Assembly: GCA_013288205.1 (NCBI GenBank) | Contig: JABDCH010000006.1 | Location: forward strand, 1-48,809 | Origin: Bacteroidota bacterium | Lineage (GTDB): Bacteria; Bacteroidota; Bacteroidia; JABEUT01 | DNA length: 48,809 nucleotides | Direction: 5' to 3' | Part shown: positions 7,919 to 16,639 of the stretch, in pieces | Layout of the letters: each line of letters begins with the position of its first letter | How positions within the stretch are numbered: the first letter of the stretch is position 1 | Notes under the pieces: generated by a model | Database searches by the model: none | Seen by the model: the letters and a program-made list of their open reading frames with translations, nothing else | Told to the model about the DNA's origin: nothing | Translations under genes and position numbers: made by a program

Positions 7919-8626
7919 ATGCCGTTACTGTTAAGCCTACTTACATTTTTATCAACTTTTATTGGGGGATTATTGGCCATCCGCTTTAAGGAGAAATTGG
8001 CTATCATAATCGGATTTAGCGCCGGGGCTGTAATTGGGGTTGTATTTTTTGATCTTTTACCCGAAGCCTTTTCCCTTGGCAGCAAACAATATGGTATACA
8101 GACTATCAGTTTGATTATTGTATCGGGGTTTTTGTTTTACATGCTTCTCGATAGATTATCGGTATTGCATACACACCAGCATGAAAATATACGTAAGGGC
8201 CGGATTGGGGCCGGGAGCCTTTCTATACACAGTTATTTAGACGGAGTTGCCATTGGTGTGGCTTTCCAGGTTTCTCCGTCAATGGGGATATTAATTGCTG
8301 TTGCGGTGATTACGCATGATTTTGCCGACGGCGTAAATACAGTGAGTGTTATCTTGAAGGAAGGAGGGAATAATAAGATGGCCTATCGTTGGCTTATCGC
8401 TGATGCTTTAGCACCCATACTAGGTGTAGTTTCTACATTATTTTTCAAGATACCTAATGGCTTTTTTAGCATTCTATTGTCTATCTTTTCAGGATTCTTC
8501 TTATATATTGGTGCAAGTGATCTTCTACCGGAAAGCAGGTCAAAACATCCGGGTTTTTTAGTTACAATTCTTACCATCTTGGGGGTATTACTCTTATATG
8601 TTGCTACAACAATAGCGCAGGTATAA
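7919..8626 (+). CDS. ZIP-family divalent metal transporter
   Basis: A 235-residue inner-membrane protein with about eight hydrophobic helices. The two metal-site helices are intact: HSYLDGVAIG (the HSxxDG motif of helix 4) and HDFADGVNTV (helix 5), with a glycine-rich first helix region and LYIGASDLLPE near the C-terminus. ZIP proteins bring zinc, and sometimes iron or manganese, into the cytoplasm. The usual histidine-rich loop after helix 3 is reduced to HTHQHE, typical of small bacterial members. It is a single gene with its own promoter. The metal it prefers cannot be told from sequence. Confidence 0.88.
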   Translation: MPLLLSLLTFLSTFIGGLLAIRFKEKLAIIIGFSAGAVIGVVFFDLLPEAFSLGSKQYGIQTISLIIVSGFLFYMLLDRLSVLHTHQHENIRKGRIGAGSLSIHSYLDGVAIGVAFQVSPSMGILIAVAVITHDFADGVNTVSVILKEGGNNKMAYRWLIADALAPILGVVSTLFFKIPNGFFSILLSIFSGFFLYIGASDLLPESRSKHPGFLVTILTILGVLLLYVATTIAQV

Positions 8627-8725
8627 GTTTTTATTGACTATTTGTAACTTAAGGTGGTAGCTATTCGTCCTACGACACGAAAGTTAAAACTATGTTAACA
8701 GCTATATCAGTTAAAATAAAAAAAT

Positions 8726-8733
8726 TACATTTG
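8726..8733 (+). promoter_or_regulatory. Promoter -7 box for the LolA-like gene
   Basis: TACATTTG, exact TAnnTTTG. Transcription would start at about 8738-8741, immediately before the ATG at 8742 and 25 nt before the ATG at 8766, which favours 8766 as the start codon. Confidence 0.55.
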
Positions 8734-8765
8734 AAAAAAATATGCCCCTAAAAACAACACCTACT

Positions 8766-9488
8766 ATGAAAAAAACACTCACACTTCTCACCCTTTTACT
8801 GGGTATGTGCTCTTTAGCTGCTGCCCAAACTGCAGATGATATTATCAGTAAGAATATTGCCGCTATGGGCGGGATGGACAAGCTGAATTCTATCAAAACT
8901 GTATATGAAGAAGATAGCATATTTGCGGGTGGAGCAAAGCTTCCTTTAAAAGCATGGATGGTTGACAGAAAGGCTATGCGTGCAGAGTTTTCTTTCAGCG
9001 GTATGACTGGTTTTTCTATTCTCCGGAATGATTCCGGCTGGAATTTTTCACCTTTCCAGGGCCAAACAACACCTGAGCCAATTCCGGCCGATGAAGTAAA
9101 AAAAGGCCAATCGGAACTTTCAATTACAGATGCTTTTGTAAACTATAAAGATAAAGGCTATAAAGTAACATATGAAGGTATGGATGATGCACAAGGTTCG
9201 CAAACATATAAACTTAAAGTAACTATCACTGATAGTGTAAGTGAAACCTATTACATTGACCCAGATACGTATTATGTTATACAGGTAAAATCAAAGGCTA
9301 CTGTAAACGGAAAAGTTCACGAGGGTACAGAAACACGTAGCGATTATAAAAAGACTACTGATGGGTATGTTTTTCCAATGGAATCCAACTCATCTGATTT
9401 TGGCGATATAAAAACATTTACTGTTAAGGTAAACTCGCCTATCGATAATAGTATCTTCAGCCCTTCTGTAAAAATTGCTGCGAAATAG
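8766..9488 (+). CDS. Periplasmic LolA/LppX-fold (outer-membrane lipoprotein sorting-like) protein
   Basis: A 240-residue exported protein. The signal peptide MKKTLTLLTLLLGMCSLAAAQ begins at the second in-frame ATG (8766). The upstream ATG at 8742 would add eight residues and sit on the predicted mRNA start, so I reject it. The mature protein is beta-rich, beginning ADDIISKNIAAMGGMDKLNSIKTVYEE. That start is typical of Bacteroidota proteins with the LolA-like half-barrel that carries lipids or lipoproteins. No lipid-binding residue can be assigned. An 11-bp perfect hairpin follows the gene at 9503-9538. Confidence 0.7.
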   Translation: MKKTLTLLTLLLGMCSLAAAQTADDIISKNIAAMGGMDKLNSIKTVYEEDSIFAGGAKLPLKAWMVDRKAMRAEFSFSGMTGFSILRNDSGWNFSPFQGQTTPEPIPADEVKKGQSELSITDAFVNYKDKGYKVTYEGMDDAQGSQTYKLKVTITDSVSETYYIDPDTYYVIQVKSKATVNGKVHEGTETRSDYKKTTDGYVFPMESNSSDFGDIKTFTVKVNSPIDNSIFSPSVKIAAK

Positions 9489-9502
9489 TTTTTCAACTGA
9501 TT

Positions 9503-9538
9503 ATAAGCTATGAGCTGTACGATTAGTTCATAGCTTAT
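9503..9538 (+). terminator. Hairpin after the LolA-like gene, member of a dispersed repeat family
   Basis: ATAAGCTATGA (9503-9513) pairs perfectly with TCATAGCTTAT (9528-9538) across a 14-nt loop. No long T run follows, so termination is plausible but not certain. The 19-nt segment 9500-9518 recurs at 29455-29473 with one difference. Confidence 0.5.
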
Positions 9539-9569
9539 TGATTGTCGTATATACCAAACCTCACCTACT

Positions 9570-12500
9570 ATGAAAAAGAAATTTGCATTTTCATTCTTCA
9601 TTCTTAGCGCCTCATTTCTATCTGTTTGCCATGCCCAGCAAACCAATGCCGTTACTTCAGGAACTTTTGATGTGATGCAGGCACGCTGGCTCGGCCCCGG
9701 AACCATGAGCGGCCGTATTACAGCTATTGAAGGATGCCCCAAAGACGGTAAAACGATTTATGTAGGTTCTGCAGGCGGAGGTGTTTGGAAAACTACGAAT
9801 GCAGGTGCATCGTTCAAATCAGTATTTGATAAGTATTGCCAAAGTATTGGTGCAATAGCTATGGATCCGAATGATATCAGTACTGTCTATGTGGGCACAG
9901 GTGAAAGCAACATGCGTAATACTGTTAGTTATGGTAATGGCCTATACAAAACTACCGACGGTGGAGACAATTGGACAAAAATTGGGCTTGATAGCACAGA
10001 ACATATAAGCAAAATACTTATTAACCCCGCCAATACAAATATTATCTATGTAGCTGCGCCGGGTCCGCTATGGAGCAACAGTAAAAGTCGTGGGTTATTT
10101 AAATCAACGGATGGAGGCACTACATGGCAACAAATTCTATATACCGACGAGAAAACAGGCTGTGCAGATATTGTAATGAATCCGCAAAACCCGGATGAAT
10201 TGCTTGCTACCATGTGGGAATTCAGAAGAAAACCTTACGCATTTAGCTCCGGCGGCAAAGGAAGCGCCATCTATAAATCAATGGATGGTGGTAAAACATG
10301 GACTAAAATTACGAAAGGATTACCTGACGGAGAGCTGGGGCGTATAGCGCTTGCACTTTCTCCATCAAACCCTAAACATATTTTGGCAATTGTTGAAGCA
10401 AAAGAAACAAAACTCTACGCCAGTACAGATGGCGGTGAAAGCTGGAGCAAACTGGCATCTACACAAAATGTAGAAGCCCGTCCTTTTTATTTCAGTACGC
10501 TTGCTTTCGACCCGAAAGATGATAAACGTGTATATCGCCCGGCCTTTGAATTATCCATAAGTGATGATGGCGGGTATTCATTTACCGATGCAAGTAATGA
10601 AGGTGGCTGGGTACATAGCGATCATCATGCTATTTGGGTAAATCCGTTGTACACAAATCAAGTTTGGATTGGAACTGATGGTGGCGTATTTCTTAGTAAT
10701 GACAGGGGATTAACATTCACATTTATTCAAAACCTCCCTGTTGGGCAATTTTATCACGTTCAATACGACATGAAAGAACCCTATAATGTTTATGGAGGTT
10801 TACAAGACAATGGCACTTGGATGGGGCCATCGCAATATTATGGAGGTATTAGTAATGGCAGATGGCGTGCCTTATATGGGGGAGATGGATTTTGGGCTCA
10901 ACCAGACCCGACTGATTCTAATTCTGTATATGCCGAAGCGCAAGGCGGAGAAGCAGGCAGGGTTGATTTAGCTACTGGACTTACTGTTGACATTCAACCA
11001 TCGCAAACAAAAAATGACGATAAACTACGGTGGAACTGGAATAGCCCCATATATATAGGAGCTGCCAATCCGCATGACTTATACATGAGTGCGCAATATT
11101 TATACAAATCTACTGACCAAGGAAGGAACTGGACTCGTATTTCGCCTGACCTGACCACCAACGATAAAAACAAGGAAAAACAGGAGGAATCGGGTGGATT
11201 AAGCGCCGATAACACTTCTGCCGAAAACCACTGCACTATATTTACAGTAGCTGAAAGTCCTCTGGATACTAATTACATTTTTGCAGGAACAGATGACGGT
11301 AATTTGCAAATTACTGCCGATGGTGGAAAAACCTGGACAAATGTTTCGTCTGGTATAAAGCTATGCGGTATTCCTGCACAAACATGGGTTAGCAGTATTG
11401 AGCCCTCACGTTTTGATAAGAATACATTGTACGCCACATTTGACAATCACATGTATGGCGATTTTAACACATATCTTGCCAAATCAACCGATTTAGGTAA
11501 GACTTGGACTCGTATCAGCAGCACCGAATTTACTGGTTTTGCTCATAAAATTAAAGTGGATTTGAAGAACCAGAACTTATTATTTTTAGGTACTGAAAGA
11601 GGCCTATTTTGCAGCATAAATGGAGGAGCCGACTGGTTCCGTATGAAAAACCACATACCTGATTACTGTCCTGTGCGAGATATTCAAATTCACCCGCGTA
11701 CTAACGACCTCATCTTAGGAACATACGGAAGAGGTATTATGATTGTCGACAACATTACCCCCATGCGGGATATGACACAACAAGTAGCCGCTAAAAATGT
11801 ATATCTCTACCCCATTGATAAAATGGAGCTCACCTATGGAAAATACGAAGGTGGATTCCCCGAACACGATGGCTGGGTTTGCTATAACTCGGATGAAATT
11901 CCTCCTATACAGTATTACTTTAAGAAACGCATTATGACAGGTGACGTATCTATGAAAATTTTTGATTCTGAAGGTAAAATGCTTAAGGATATACCTGCTA
12001 CCAAGCGGAAGGGTTTGAATAAAGTGTATTGGGATTTGCGTAGTAAAGGTCCTAAAACAGCTACCGGGGGAACTAAGCCCGATCCAGGCAGTTTTATTGG
12101 CCCAATGGTACTACCAGGCGTTTACACTATAAAACTATACGTAGGCGATTCTACTTATAGTGAAAATGTAAATGTAGTGCCCAATCATAATGGCAAGATG
12201 ACCGATGACGACCGCAATGCTCAATATGCTGCTGCGCAAAAATGCATGCAATTACATGAAGCTCTTGCCACAGTTGCCGATAGCATTAATGCTACTATAG
12301 ATGCTGTTAATGCAAGACTGGCAGTTGATAAATCAAACAAGAAATTACAGATTTTTGCCGATACACTGAAGGCTTTCAAAAGCAGATTGATGGCAACAAA
12401 ACAAACCTCCATATTTGCTGATGAAGAGCGCCTGAGAGAAAAGATTACGAAGGTATATGGTGCCGTTTGTTATCAAGAGGCCCGTCCAACAAACCTGCAA

Positions 12501-12626
12501 ATGGAGAATATATTATTACTAACTTCTGACGTAGATAAAGCGCAGGTGAAGACAAAAGAAGTAATGCTTGAGTATAACAAAAAATGGAAAAGTAAGCAGT
12601 TTACGCCGCTTCAACCAAAGGGATAA
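9570..12626 (+). CDS. Large secreted Asp-box (BNR/sortilin-type) beta-propeller protein
   Basis: A 1018-residue exported protein with a signal peptide cut after CHA (residue 22). At least eleven Asp-box turns of the form S-x-D-x-G-x-T/S-W/F are readable over about residues 80-720, for example KTTDGGDNWT, KSTDGGTTWQ, KSMDGGKTWT, ASTDGGESWS, ITADGGKTWT and KSTDLGKTWT. They imply one or two beta-propellers like those of sortilin/VPS10, sialidases and xyloglucanases. No catalytic triad for a glycosidase can be assigned. The last 300 residues hold a beta domain and an alpha-helical tail (KCMQLHEALATVADSINATI). There is no T9SS sorting domain, so it is probably periplasmic. Such proteins are often labelled glycosyl hydrolase without proof. 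Confidence 0.85.
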   Translation: MKKKFAFSFFILSASFLSVCHAQQTNAVTSGTFDVMQARWLGPGTMSGRITAIEGCPKDGKTIYVGSAGGGVWKTTNAGASFKSVFDKYCQSIGAIAMDPNDISTVYVGTGESNMRNTVSYGNGLYKTTDGGDNWTKIGLDSTEHISKILINPANTNIIYVAAPGPLWSNSKSRGLFKSTDGGTTWQQILYTDEKTGCADIVMNPQNPDELLATMWEFRRKPYAFSSGGKGSAIYKSMDGGKTWTKITKGLPDGELGRIALALSPSNPKHILAIVEAKETKLYASTDGGESWSKLASTQNVEARPFYFSTLAFDPKDDKRVYRPAFELSISDDGGYSFTDASNEGGWVHSDHHAIWVNPLYTNQVWIGTDGGVFLSNDRGLTFTFIQNLPVGQFYHVQYDMKEPYNVYGGLQDNGTWMGPSQYYGGISNGRWRALYGGDGFWAQPDPTDSNSVYAEAQGGEAGRVDLATGLTVDIQPSQTKNDDKLRWNWNSPIYIGAANPHDLYMSAQYLYKSTDQGRNWTRISPDLTTNDKNKEKQEESGGLSADNTSAENHCTIFTVAESPLDTNYIFAGTDDGNLQITADGGKTWTNVSSGIKLCGIPAQTWVSSIEPSRFDKNTLYATFDNHMYGDFNTYLAKSTDLGKTWTRISSTEFTGFAHKIKVDLKNQNLLFLGTERGLFCSINGGADWFRMKNHIPDYCPVRDIQIHPRTNDLILGTYGRGIMIVDNITPMRDMTQQVAAKNVYLYPIDKMELTYGKYEGGFPEHDGWVCYNSDEIPPIQYYFKKRIMTGDVSMKIFDSEGKMLKDIPATKRKGLNKVYWDLRSKGPKTATGGTKPDPGSFIGPMVLPGVYTIKLYVGDSTYSENVNVVPNHNGKMTDDDRNAQYAAAQKCMQLHEALATVADSINATIDAVNARLAVDKSNKKLQIFADTLKAFKSRLMATKQTSIFADEERLREKITKVYGAVCYQEARPTNLQMENILLLTSDVDKAQVKTKEVMLEYNKKWKSKQFTPLQPKG

Positions 12627-12628
12627 TA

Positions 12629-13279
12629 CTATTGTCCTCCAAAATCCATTACAAAATTGTATTGGAATTTTTTGTGCGGCTGCTCTGAAATACCAATAGC
12701 TGTAAAGGCCGGATCCAAAAGGTTTTTGCGATGCCCCAGGTTTACCGGGTCGCTTTTGTCAATCAGCAGATGCATAAAAGCATCTAAGCCTATTGCGTTT
12801 CCATAATCACAATTCTCGCCTACCCTATTGTATCTGTCCATCACAGGTTTTATACGGGTTTGGAAATCGGCGTGACCTATTTTCCCTTCCTCTCCCATTT
12901 TTTTTGCAAAGTTTTTCGCTATCTCACTTAATTGCTGGTCAGGAATTAATACTCCACAAGGTTTTGTGGTGGATAATTGATTTTTAAGATTGTTTAAAAA
13001 ACTTTGGTCTACCTGTTGATCAGGATTATTTTTCAAATAATCGGCAAGCACTGTCTGGCTGAATAATTTCGGCTCTAGACGACAAAGGTTGGTGTAGAAT
13101 ATGAGTTTCTTTTCTTCTTCCGATAGATAAGTAATTCCAGAAGCTGTATTAGCCTGTTTTAACACATTCTTATCCCATCCCGATAAAGGATTATTATTGG
13201 CTTGAATAGATAAATTACTAAAAGCACCAGTCAGGATAAATGCAGGCAAAATTCCTACAATTACAAGTATCGATTTCAT
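12629..13279 (-). CDS. Secreted CAP-domain (SCP/PR-1-like) protein
   Basis: A 216-residue protein with an N-terminal hydrophobic export signal (about 1-27) and a CAP domain from about residue 60. The CAP cavity motifs are present in order: the helix ending in FYTNLCRLEP, GHADFQTRI (first His), GENCDYGNA (Glu with conserved Asn/Gly) and LGHRKNLLDPAFTAIGIS (second His). Bacterial CAP proteins are secreted, with lipid-binding or proteolytic roles proposed; none can be assigned here. It converges on the propeller gene with a 2-nt gap, so the two 3' ends share no terminator. Confidence 0.85.
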   Translation of the reverse strand: MKSILVIVGILPAFILTGAFSNLSIQANNNPLSGWDKNVLKQANTASGITYLSEEEKKLIFYTNLCRLEPKLFSQTVLADYLKNNPDQQVDQSFLNNLKNQLSTTKPCGVLIPDQQLSEIAKNFAKKMGEEGKIGHADFQTRIKPVMDRYNRVGENCDYGNAIGLDAFMHLLIDKSDPVNLGHRKNLLDPAFTAIGISEQPHKKFQYNFVMDFGGQ

Positions 13280-13318
13280 AAAATTCTTTTGTAAGCAAAT
13301 ATCTGTTTTTTATACCAA

Positions 13319-13347
13319 ATACCCCCGGGTTGCTTTGCCGGGGGTAT
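13319..13347 (-). terminator. GC-rich hairpin after the TonB gene
   Basis: Arms 13319-13328 (ATACCCCCGG) and 13338-13347 (CCGGGGGTAT) pair perfectly over 10 bp with a 9-nt loop, 11 nt past the TonB stop. The T run on the minus strand is weak. Confidence 0.6.
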
Positions 13348-13357
13348 CCTTTAATGC

Positions 13358-14161
13358 TTATTGCAGTTTAAAATGGATAGGTACAACATATTGTACCCTT
13401 ACCGGGTGGCCATCCTGGTTGCCGGGTATCCATTTAGGCATTTCCGATAATACCCTTAAGGCCTCCTGGTTTAATTCCTCACCGCTACTTATTCCCCGTA
13501 CTAATTTAACACTGCTCACAGAGCCATCGCGTTCAACTATAAAGGATACATAAGCAGTACCTTGTATGCCTAATCTGGCTTCTTCAGCCGGGTACTGAAG
13601 TTTTTGAGCAAGATAATCATCTATTTTTCCTCCGGGGAATTTCGGCATTGTACTTGCGAATACAACCGTCTTATTATCATCAGGCACCGGTGGAGAATTT
13701 CCAAGCGTTGTCGATGAATTTGTACCAGGCGTTTCTATGGTTCCTCCACTTCCTAAAGATGCCACTGTCGTGGGATTAATAGGTCTTTCCACAGGATCAC
13801 TATCCACCGGTTGGCTCCTCGTAATAACAGGAGGGGCTGTTTGGGGTGTTGTATTTTTGGGTAGACGAACTGTTTGATGGGGAGGTGGTGGGACTTGGTA
13901 AATAGGTATATAAGTGGGCTTTGCTGTAACGCCCGGTATCAGTTTTGGTGGCAAGGGAATACGGACCTTAAACACATAAGGAATAACAGCACACGCGACC
14001 ATTATGCCAATGGCCGACATCAGCGAAAGTAAAAGTGCATTGGGATAACGTTGACGGATGTAAAAAGCTCCGTAATCTTTGTGTCTTCCTTCAAAGACGA
14101 TTTCATTGCGGCCCACGCTGGTAATATCTGTCCAGTCGCCGCCTGTTTTGTACCCATTCAT
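13358..14161 (-). CDS. tonB: Energy transducer TonB
   Basis: A 267-residue TonB. A short cytoplasmic start is followed by one membrane helix (about 43-65, ALLLSLMSAIGIMVACAVIPYV), a proline-rich periplasm-spanning linker (about 70-165, with PPPPHQ and repeated TAPP/PVP), and the C-terminal TonB domain (about 185-267). That domain carries FPGGKIDDYLAQKLQYP, then GTAYVSFIVERDGSV, and ends VQYVVPIHFKL. It couples the proton motive force, through ExbB/ExbD, to TonB-dependent receptors in the outer membrane. No exbB or exbD lies nearby, so this is one of the orphan TonB copies common in Bacteroidota. A GC-rich hairpin follows the gene. Confidence 0.9.
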   Translation of the reverse strand: MNGYKTGGDWTDITSVGRNEIVFEGRHKDYGAFYIRQRYPNALLLSLMSAIGIMVACAVIPYVFKVRIPLPPKLIPGVTAKPTYIPIYQVPPPPHQTVRLPKNTTPQTAPPVITRSQPVDSDPVERPINPTTVASLGSGGTIETPGTNSSTTLGNSPPVPDDNKTVVFASTMPKFPGGKIDDYLAQKLQYPAEEARLGIQGTAYVSFIVERDGSVSSVKLVRGISSGEELNQEALRVLSEMPKWIPGNQDGHPVRVQYVVPIHFKLQ

Positions 14162-14305
14162 AGTTTTGAATTTTTAAGGTTATAACTAGTGCGGTCGTTT
14201 TGCGCATGAAATCGCTTTTAAGTAATAACTATAAATGAATAGGTTTAGTATTACTACGTGAAATAATTTTTAAAGTTTCGATAAATATTTCAGGGACATA
14301 AATGG

Positions 14306-14340
14306 GCAGGGAGTGCACGCATGTCTAGCATGCCACCTGC
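14306..14340 (-). terminator. Imperfect hairpin in the rny-tonB spacer
   Basis: GCAGG (14306-14310) and CCTGC (14336-14340) flank GCATG (14319-14323) and CATGC (14329-14333), with unpaired bases between. It lies 33 nt past the rny stop and may end that transcript, but there is no T run. The rest of the 211-nt spacer 14162-14372 shows nothing I can name. Confidence 0.3.
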
Positions 14341-14372
14341 AGAACATTAAGAATAAAGAATTTTCGCCTACC

Positions 14373-15929
14373 CTATTTAGCTATGTTAACAGCCCTTGTT
14401 TCGCGAATAACCGTAACTCTTACTTGTCCGGGATAGGTCATTTCATTTTGAATTTTCTGAGCTATTTCAAATGAAAGCACTTCTGCTTCTTTGTCATTTA
14501 TTTTTTCGCTGCCTACAATTACCCTTAGTTCGCGTCCTGCTTGTATGGCATAAGTTTTTTCAACACCTTTATAAGATAGAGCAAGCGATTCTAAGTCGCG
14601 TAAACGCTTGGCGTATTGTTCCACTATTTCGCGCCTTGCACCCGGGCGAGCTCCTGAAATAGCATCACATACCTGTATAATAGGCGAAAGCAAACTGGTC
14701 ATTTCAACTTCATCGTGGTGGGCACCTATAGCGTTGCACACTTCAGGACGTTCCTTGTACTTTTCGGCTAAATTCATTCCAAGGATTGCGTGAGGTAATT
14801 CCGGCGCTTCATCAGGCACTTTTCCAATATCGTGTAATAAGCCGGCACGTTTGGCAAGTTTAGGGTTAAGCCCCAATTCCGATGCCATGGTAGCGGCAAG
14901 GTTGGCCACTTCGCGTGAGTGTTGTAATAGGTTTTGTCCGTATGAAGAACGGTATTTCATTTTGCCAACTATACGAATGAGATCCGGGTGCAGGTTATTT
15001 ATTCCTAAGTCAATCACAGTACGTTTACCTACTTCCGCAATTTCATCTTCTAATTGTTTGCGGCATTTTTCCACCACTTCCTCAATACGTGCAGGGTGTA
15101 TACGTCCATCGGATATAAGCTGGTGAAGGGCCATCCTAGCAAGTTCACGGCGTACAGGGTCAAAGCAGGATATTACAATGGCTTCCGGGGTATCATCCAC
15201 AATCACCTCTACGCCTGTTGCGGCTTCCAGGGCGCGTATGTTTCTTCCTTCACGACCAATAATTCGGCCTTTCATTTCATCATTTTCAATATTGAAAACG
15301 GTTATTGCATTCTCAACCGCTGTTTCCACAGCCACCCGTTGTATAGATTGCAATACCACTTTTTTAGCTTCTTTATTGGCTGTTAATTTAGCCTCTTCCA
15401 CTATTTCTTTAGCATATACGGCACCTTGTGCCCTTGCATCTTCTTTCAGCGATTCTATCAGTTGGGCTTTGGCATCATCAGCGGATAATTCAGAGATGGT
15501 TTCCAATTGAGCCACCTGCCTTTGATGCATTTTACTGAGCTCATCCATTTTACGCTCGACATTCTTCGACTGTTCGTTGTAGTTGTTTTTAGCGCTATCA
15601 AGTTCTTTTTCTTTGCGCTGAGTTTGTTCTAGCCTTTGATTTAAAGATTGCTCTTTCTGCTTTATCCTATTTTCAGTTAGTAGAATCTGCTTGTTCTTTT
15701 CACCAACGGTGCTTTCGTGTTCAGCTTTCAGTTGCAAAAAACGCTCTTTGGCTTCGAGCATCTTCTTATCCTTCAAAATGGCAGCTTGCTTTTCAGCGTC
15801 TTTTATGATATCACTGGCCCTGCTTTCAATGCCTTTGCGCAATAAAATATAGGTAACTAATACGCCCAGTCCTATGCCTATAATGGCTGCTGCTGCAATA
15901 ATTAGTATGGGTTCTAAATCGAGGTTCAT
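14373..15929 (-). CDS. rny: Ribonuclease Y
   Basis: A 518-residue membrane-bound endoribonuclease with the full RNase Y order: N-terminal membrane helix (about 9-29), long charged coiled coil (about 30-200), a KH RNA-binding domain ([15 protein letters not shown] at about 220-235), an HD metal domain with HSREVANL and LLHDIGK, and a conserved C-terminal domain ending [20 protein letters not shown]. It starts mRNA decay at the inner membrane. Length matches the family (about 520). It is the last gene of a leftward cluster with a coiled-coil protein and zapA, the zapA-rny gap being 40 nt. Confidence 0.96.
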   Translation of the reverse strand: MNLDLEPILIIAAAAIIGIGLGVLVTYILLRKGIESRASDIIKDAEKQAAILKDKKMLEAKERFLQLKAEHESTVGEKNKQILLTENRIKQKEQSLNQRLEQTQRKEKELDSAKNNYNEQSKNVERKMDELSKMHQRQVAQLETISELSADDAKAQLIESLKEDARAQGAVYAKEIVEEAKLTANKEAKKVVLQSIQRVAVETAVENAITVFNIENDEMKGRIIGREGRNIRALEAATGVEVIVDDTPEAIVISCFDPVRRELARMALHQLISDGRIHPARIEEVVEKCRKQLEDEIAEVGKRTVIDLGINNLHPDLIRIVGKMKYRSSYGQNLLQHSREVANLAATMASELGLNPKLAKRAGLLHDIGKVPDEAPELPHAILGMNLAEKYKERPEVCNAIGAHHDEVEMTSLLSPIIQVCDAISGARPGARREIVEQYAKRLRDLESLALSYKGVEKTYAIQAGRELRVIVGSEKINDKEAEVLSFEIAQKIQNEMTYPGQVRVTVIRETRAVNIAK

Positions 15930-15969
15930 AGTATTGATTAGGTGTTATGAACCTCCGGGGAAAAGTATT

Positions 15970-16242
15970 TTATGTATTTGCGTTATCCAACACCAATTCT
16001 ATGGCCGCCAGTTTGGCTTCAACAGGTCCAGTTTGGGTTTCAATATGTTCAATATTTTGATAAGCAAGCTGAAGAGCGCACATGGCTAATATATCACGTG
16101 CATCGCTAATGGCATAAGCTGATTGGAATTGGCTAGCCTGCTTGTTCACCATTTCGGCTGCCTTTTGCATAGCAGTTGCCGTTTCAGGGGTTACATTTAC
16201 AGGATATTCTCTGCCAGCTATATTCACTTTTATGTTCTTCAC
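15970..16242 (-). CDS. zapA: Cell division protein ZapA
   Basis: A 90-residue ZapA. It begins with the family strand KNIKVNIAGREYPVNVTPE, followed by a helix (AMQKAAEMVNKQASQF) and the ARDILAMCALQLAYQNIE helix, as in proteins that bundle FtsZ filaments at the division ring. The start codon is GTG at 16242. It overlaps the stop of the upstream coiled-coil gene by 4 nt (GTGA), which implies translational coupling. rny follows 40 nt downstream. Confidence 0.88.
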   Translation of the reverse strand: MKNIKVNIAGREYPVNVTPETATAMQKAAEMVNKQASQFQSAYAISDARDILAMCALQLAYQNIEHIETQTGPVEAKLAAIELVLDNANT

Positions 16243-16553
16243 GTGTTGTTGCTATCTATAGTTTTCCCGGGTTTAAGCCGGGCGATACATTGGTCTACTT
16301 CACTCAGGAGGTCGTTTATTTTATGGGAAATTTCCCGTTGTTTTTGGTTGTTTATTTTTTGTTGTTCAGAGGTTATAGTTTGGTTGCTTTCTTTCAGCTT
16401 TAAAATTTGTTCTTCAAGAGTCTTTATTTTACCTGTAAGATCCTGATTAACATACTCTAATGCTGATATTTTGCGATGTAAGTCGCCTTGCAAAGATATA
16501 AGTTTTTCGGTTCTGTGCAGAATATTTTCTAATCGGCTATTAATATCTTTCAT
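16239..16553 (-). CDS. Small coiled-coil protein coupled to zapA
   Basis: A 104-residue hydrophilic protein predicted as one long coiled coil (about 5-95), rich in Leu, Glu, Lys and Gln with heptad spacing, and with no signal peptide or membrane helix. I do not recognise a named family. The 4-nt overlap with zapA and the coiled-coil form suggest a ZapB-like or other partner of ZapA in division, which is inference from context. The coiled-coil/zapA/rny order is familiar from other Bacteroidota. No promoter box was found in the short upstream region. Confidence 0.75.
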   Translation of the reverse strand: MKDINSRLENILHRTEKLISLQGDLHRKISALEYVNQDLTGKIKTLEEQILKLKESNQTITSEQQKINNQKQREISHKINDLLSEVDQCIARLKPGKTIDSNNT

Positions 16554-16639
16554 TACCTATCTATTAAATCTAGGTTACAATATTAGCAGAAAAGAAGAGA
16601 TTTATGAACAGAAAAATGCTTGTCGGAAAATAAACCTTA

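Noticed and set aside
8742-8765. ATG at 8742 as start of the LolA-like gene
   Set aside because: It lies at the predicted mRNA start and adds eight residues before a complete signal peptide.
15054-15510. Two open frames of 110 codons on the plus strand opposite rny
   Set aside because: They are shadow frames of the rny coding sequence with no promoter or recognisable protein.
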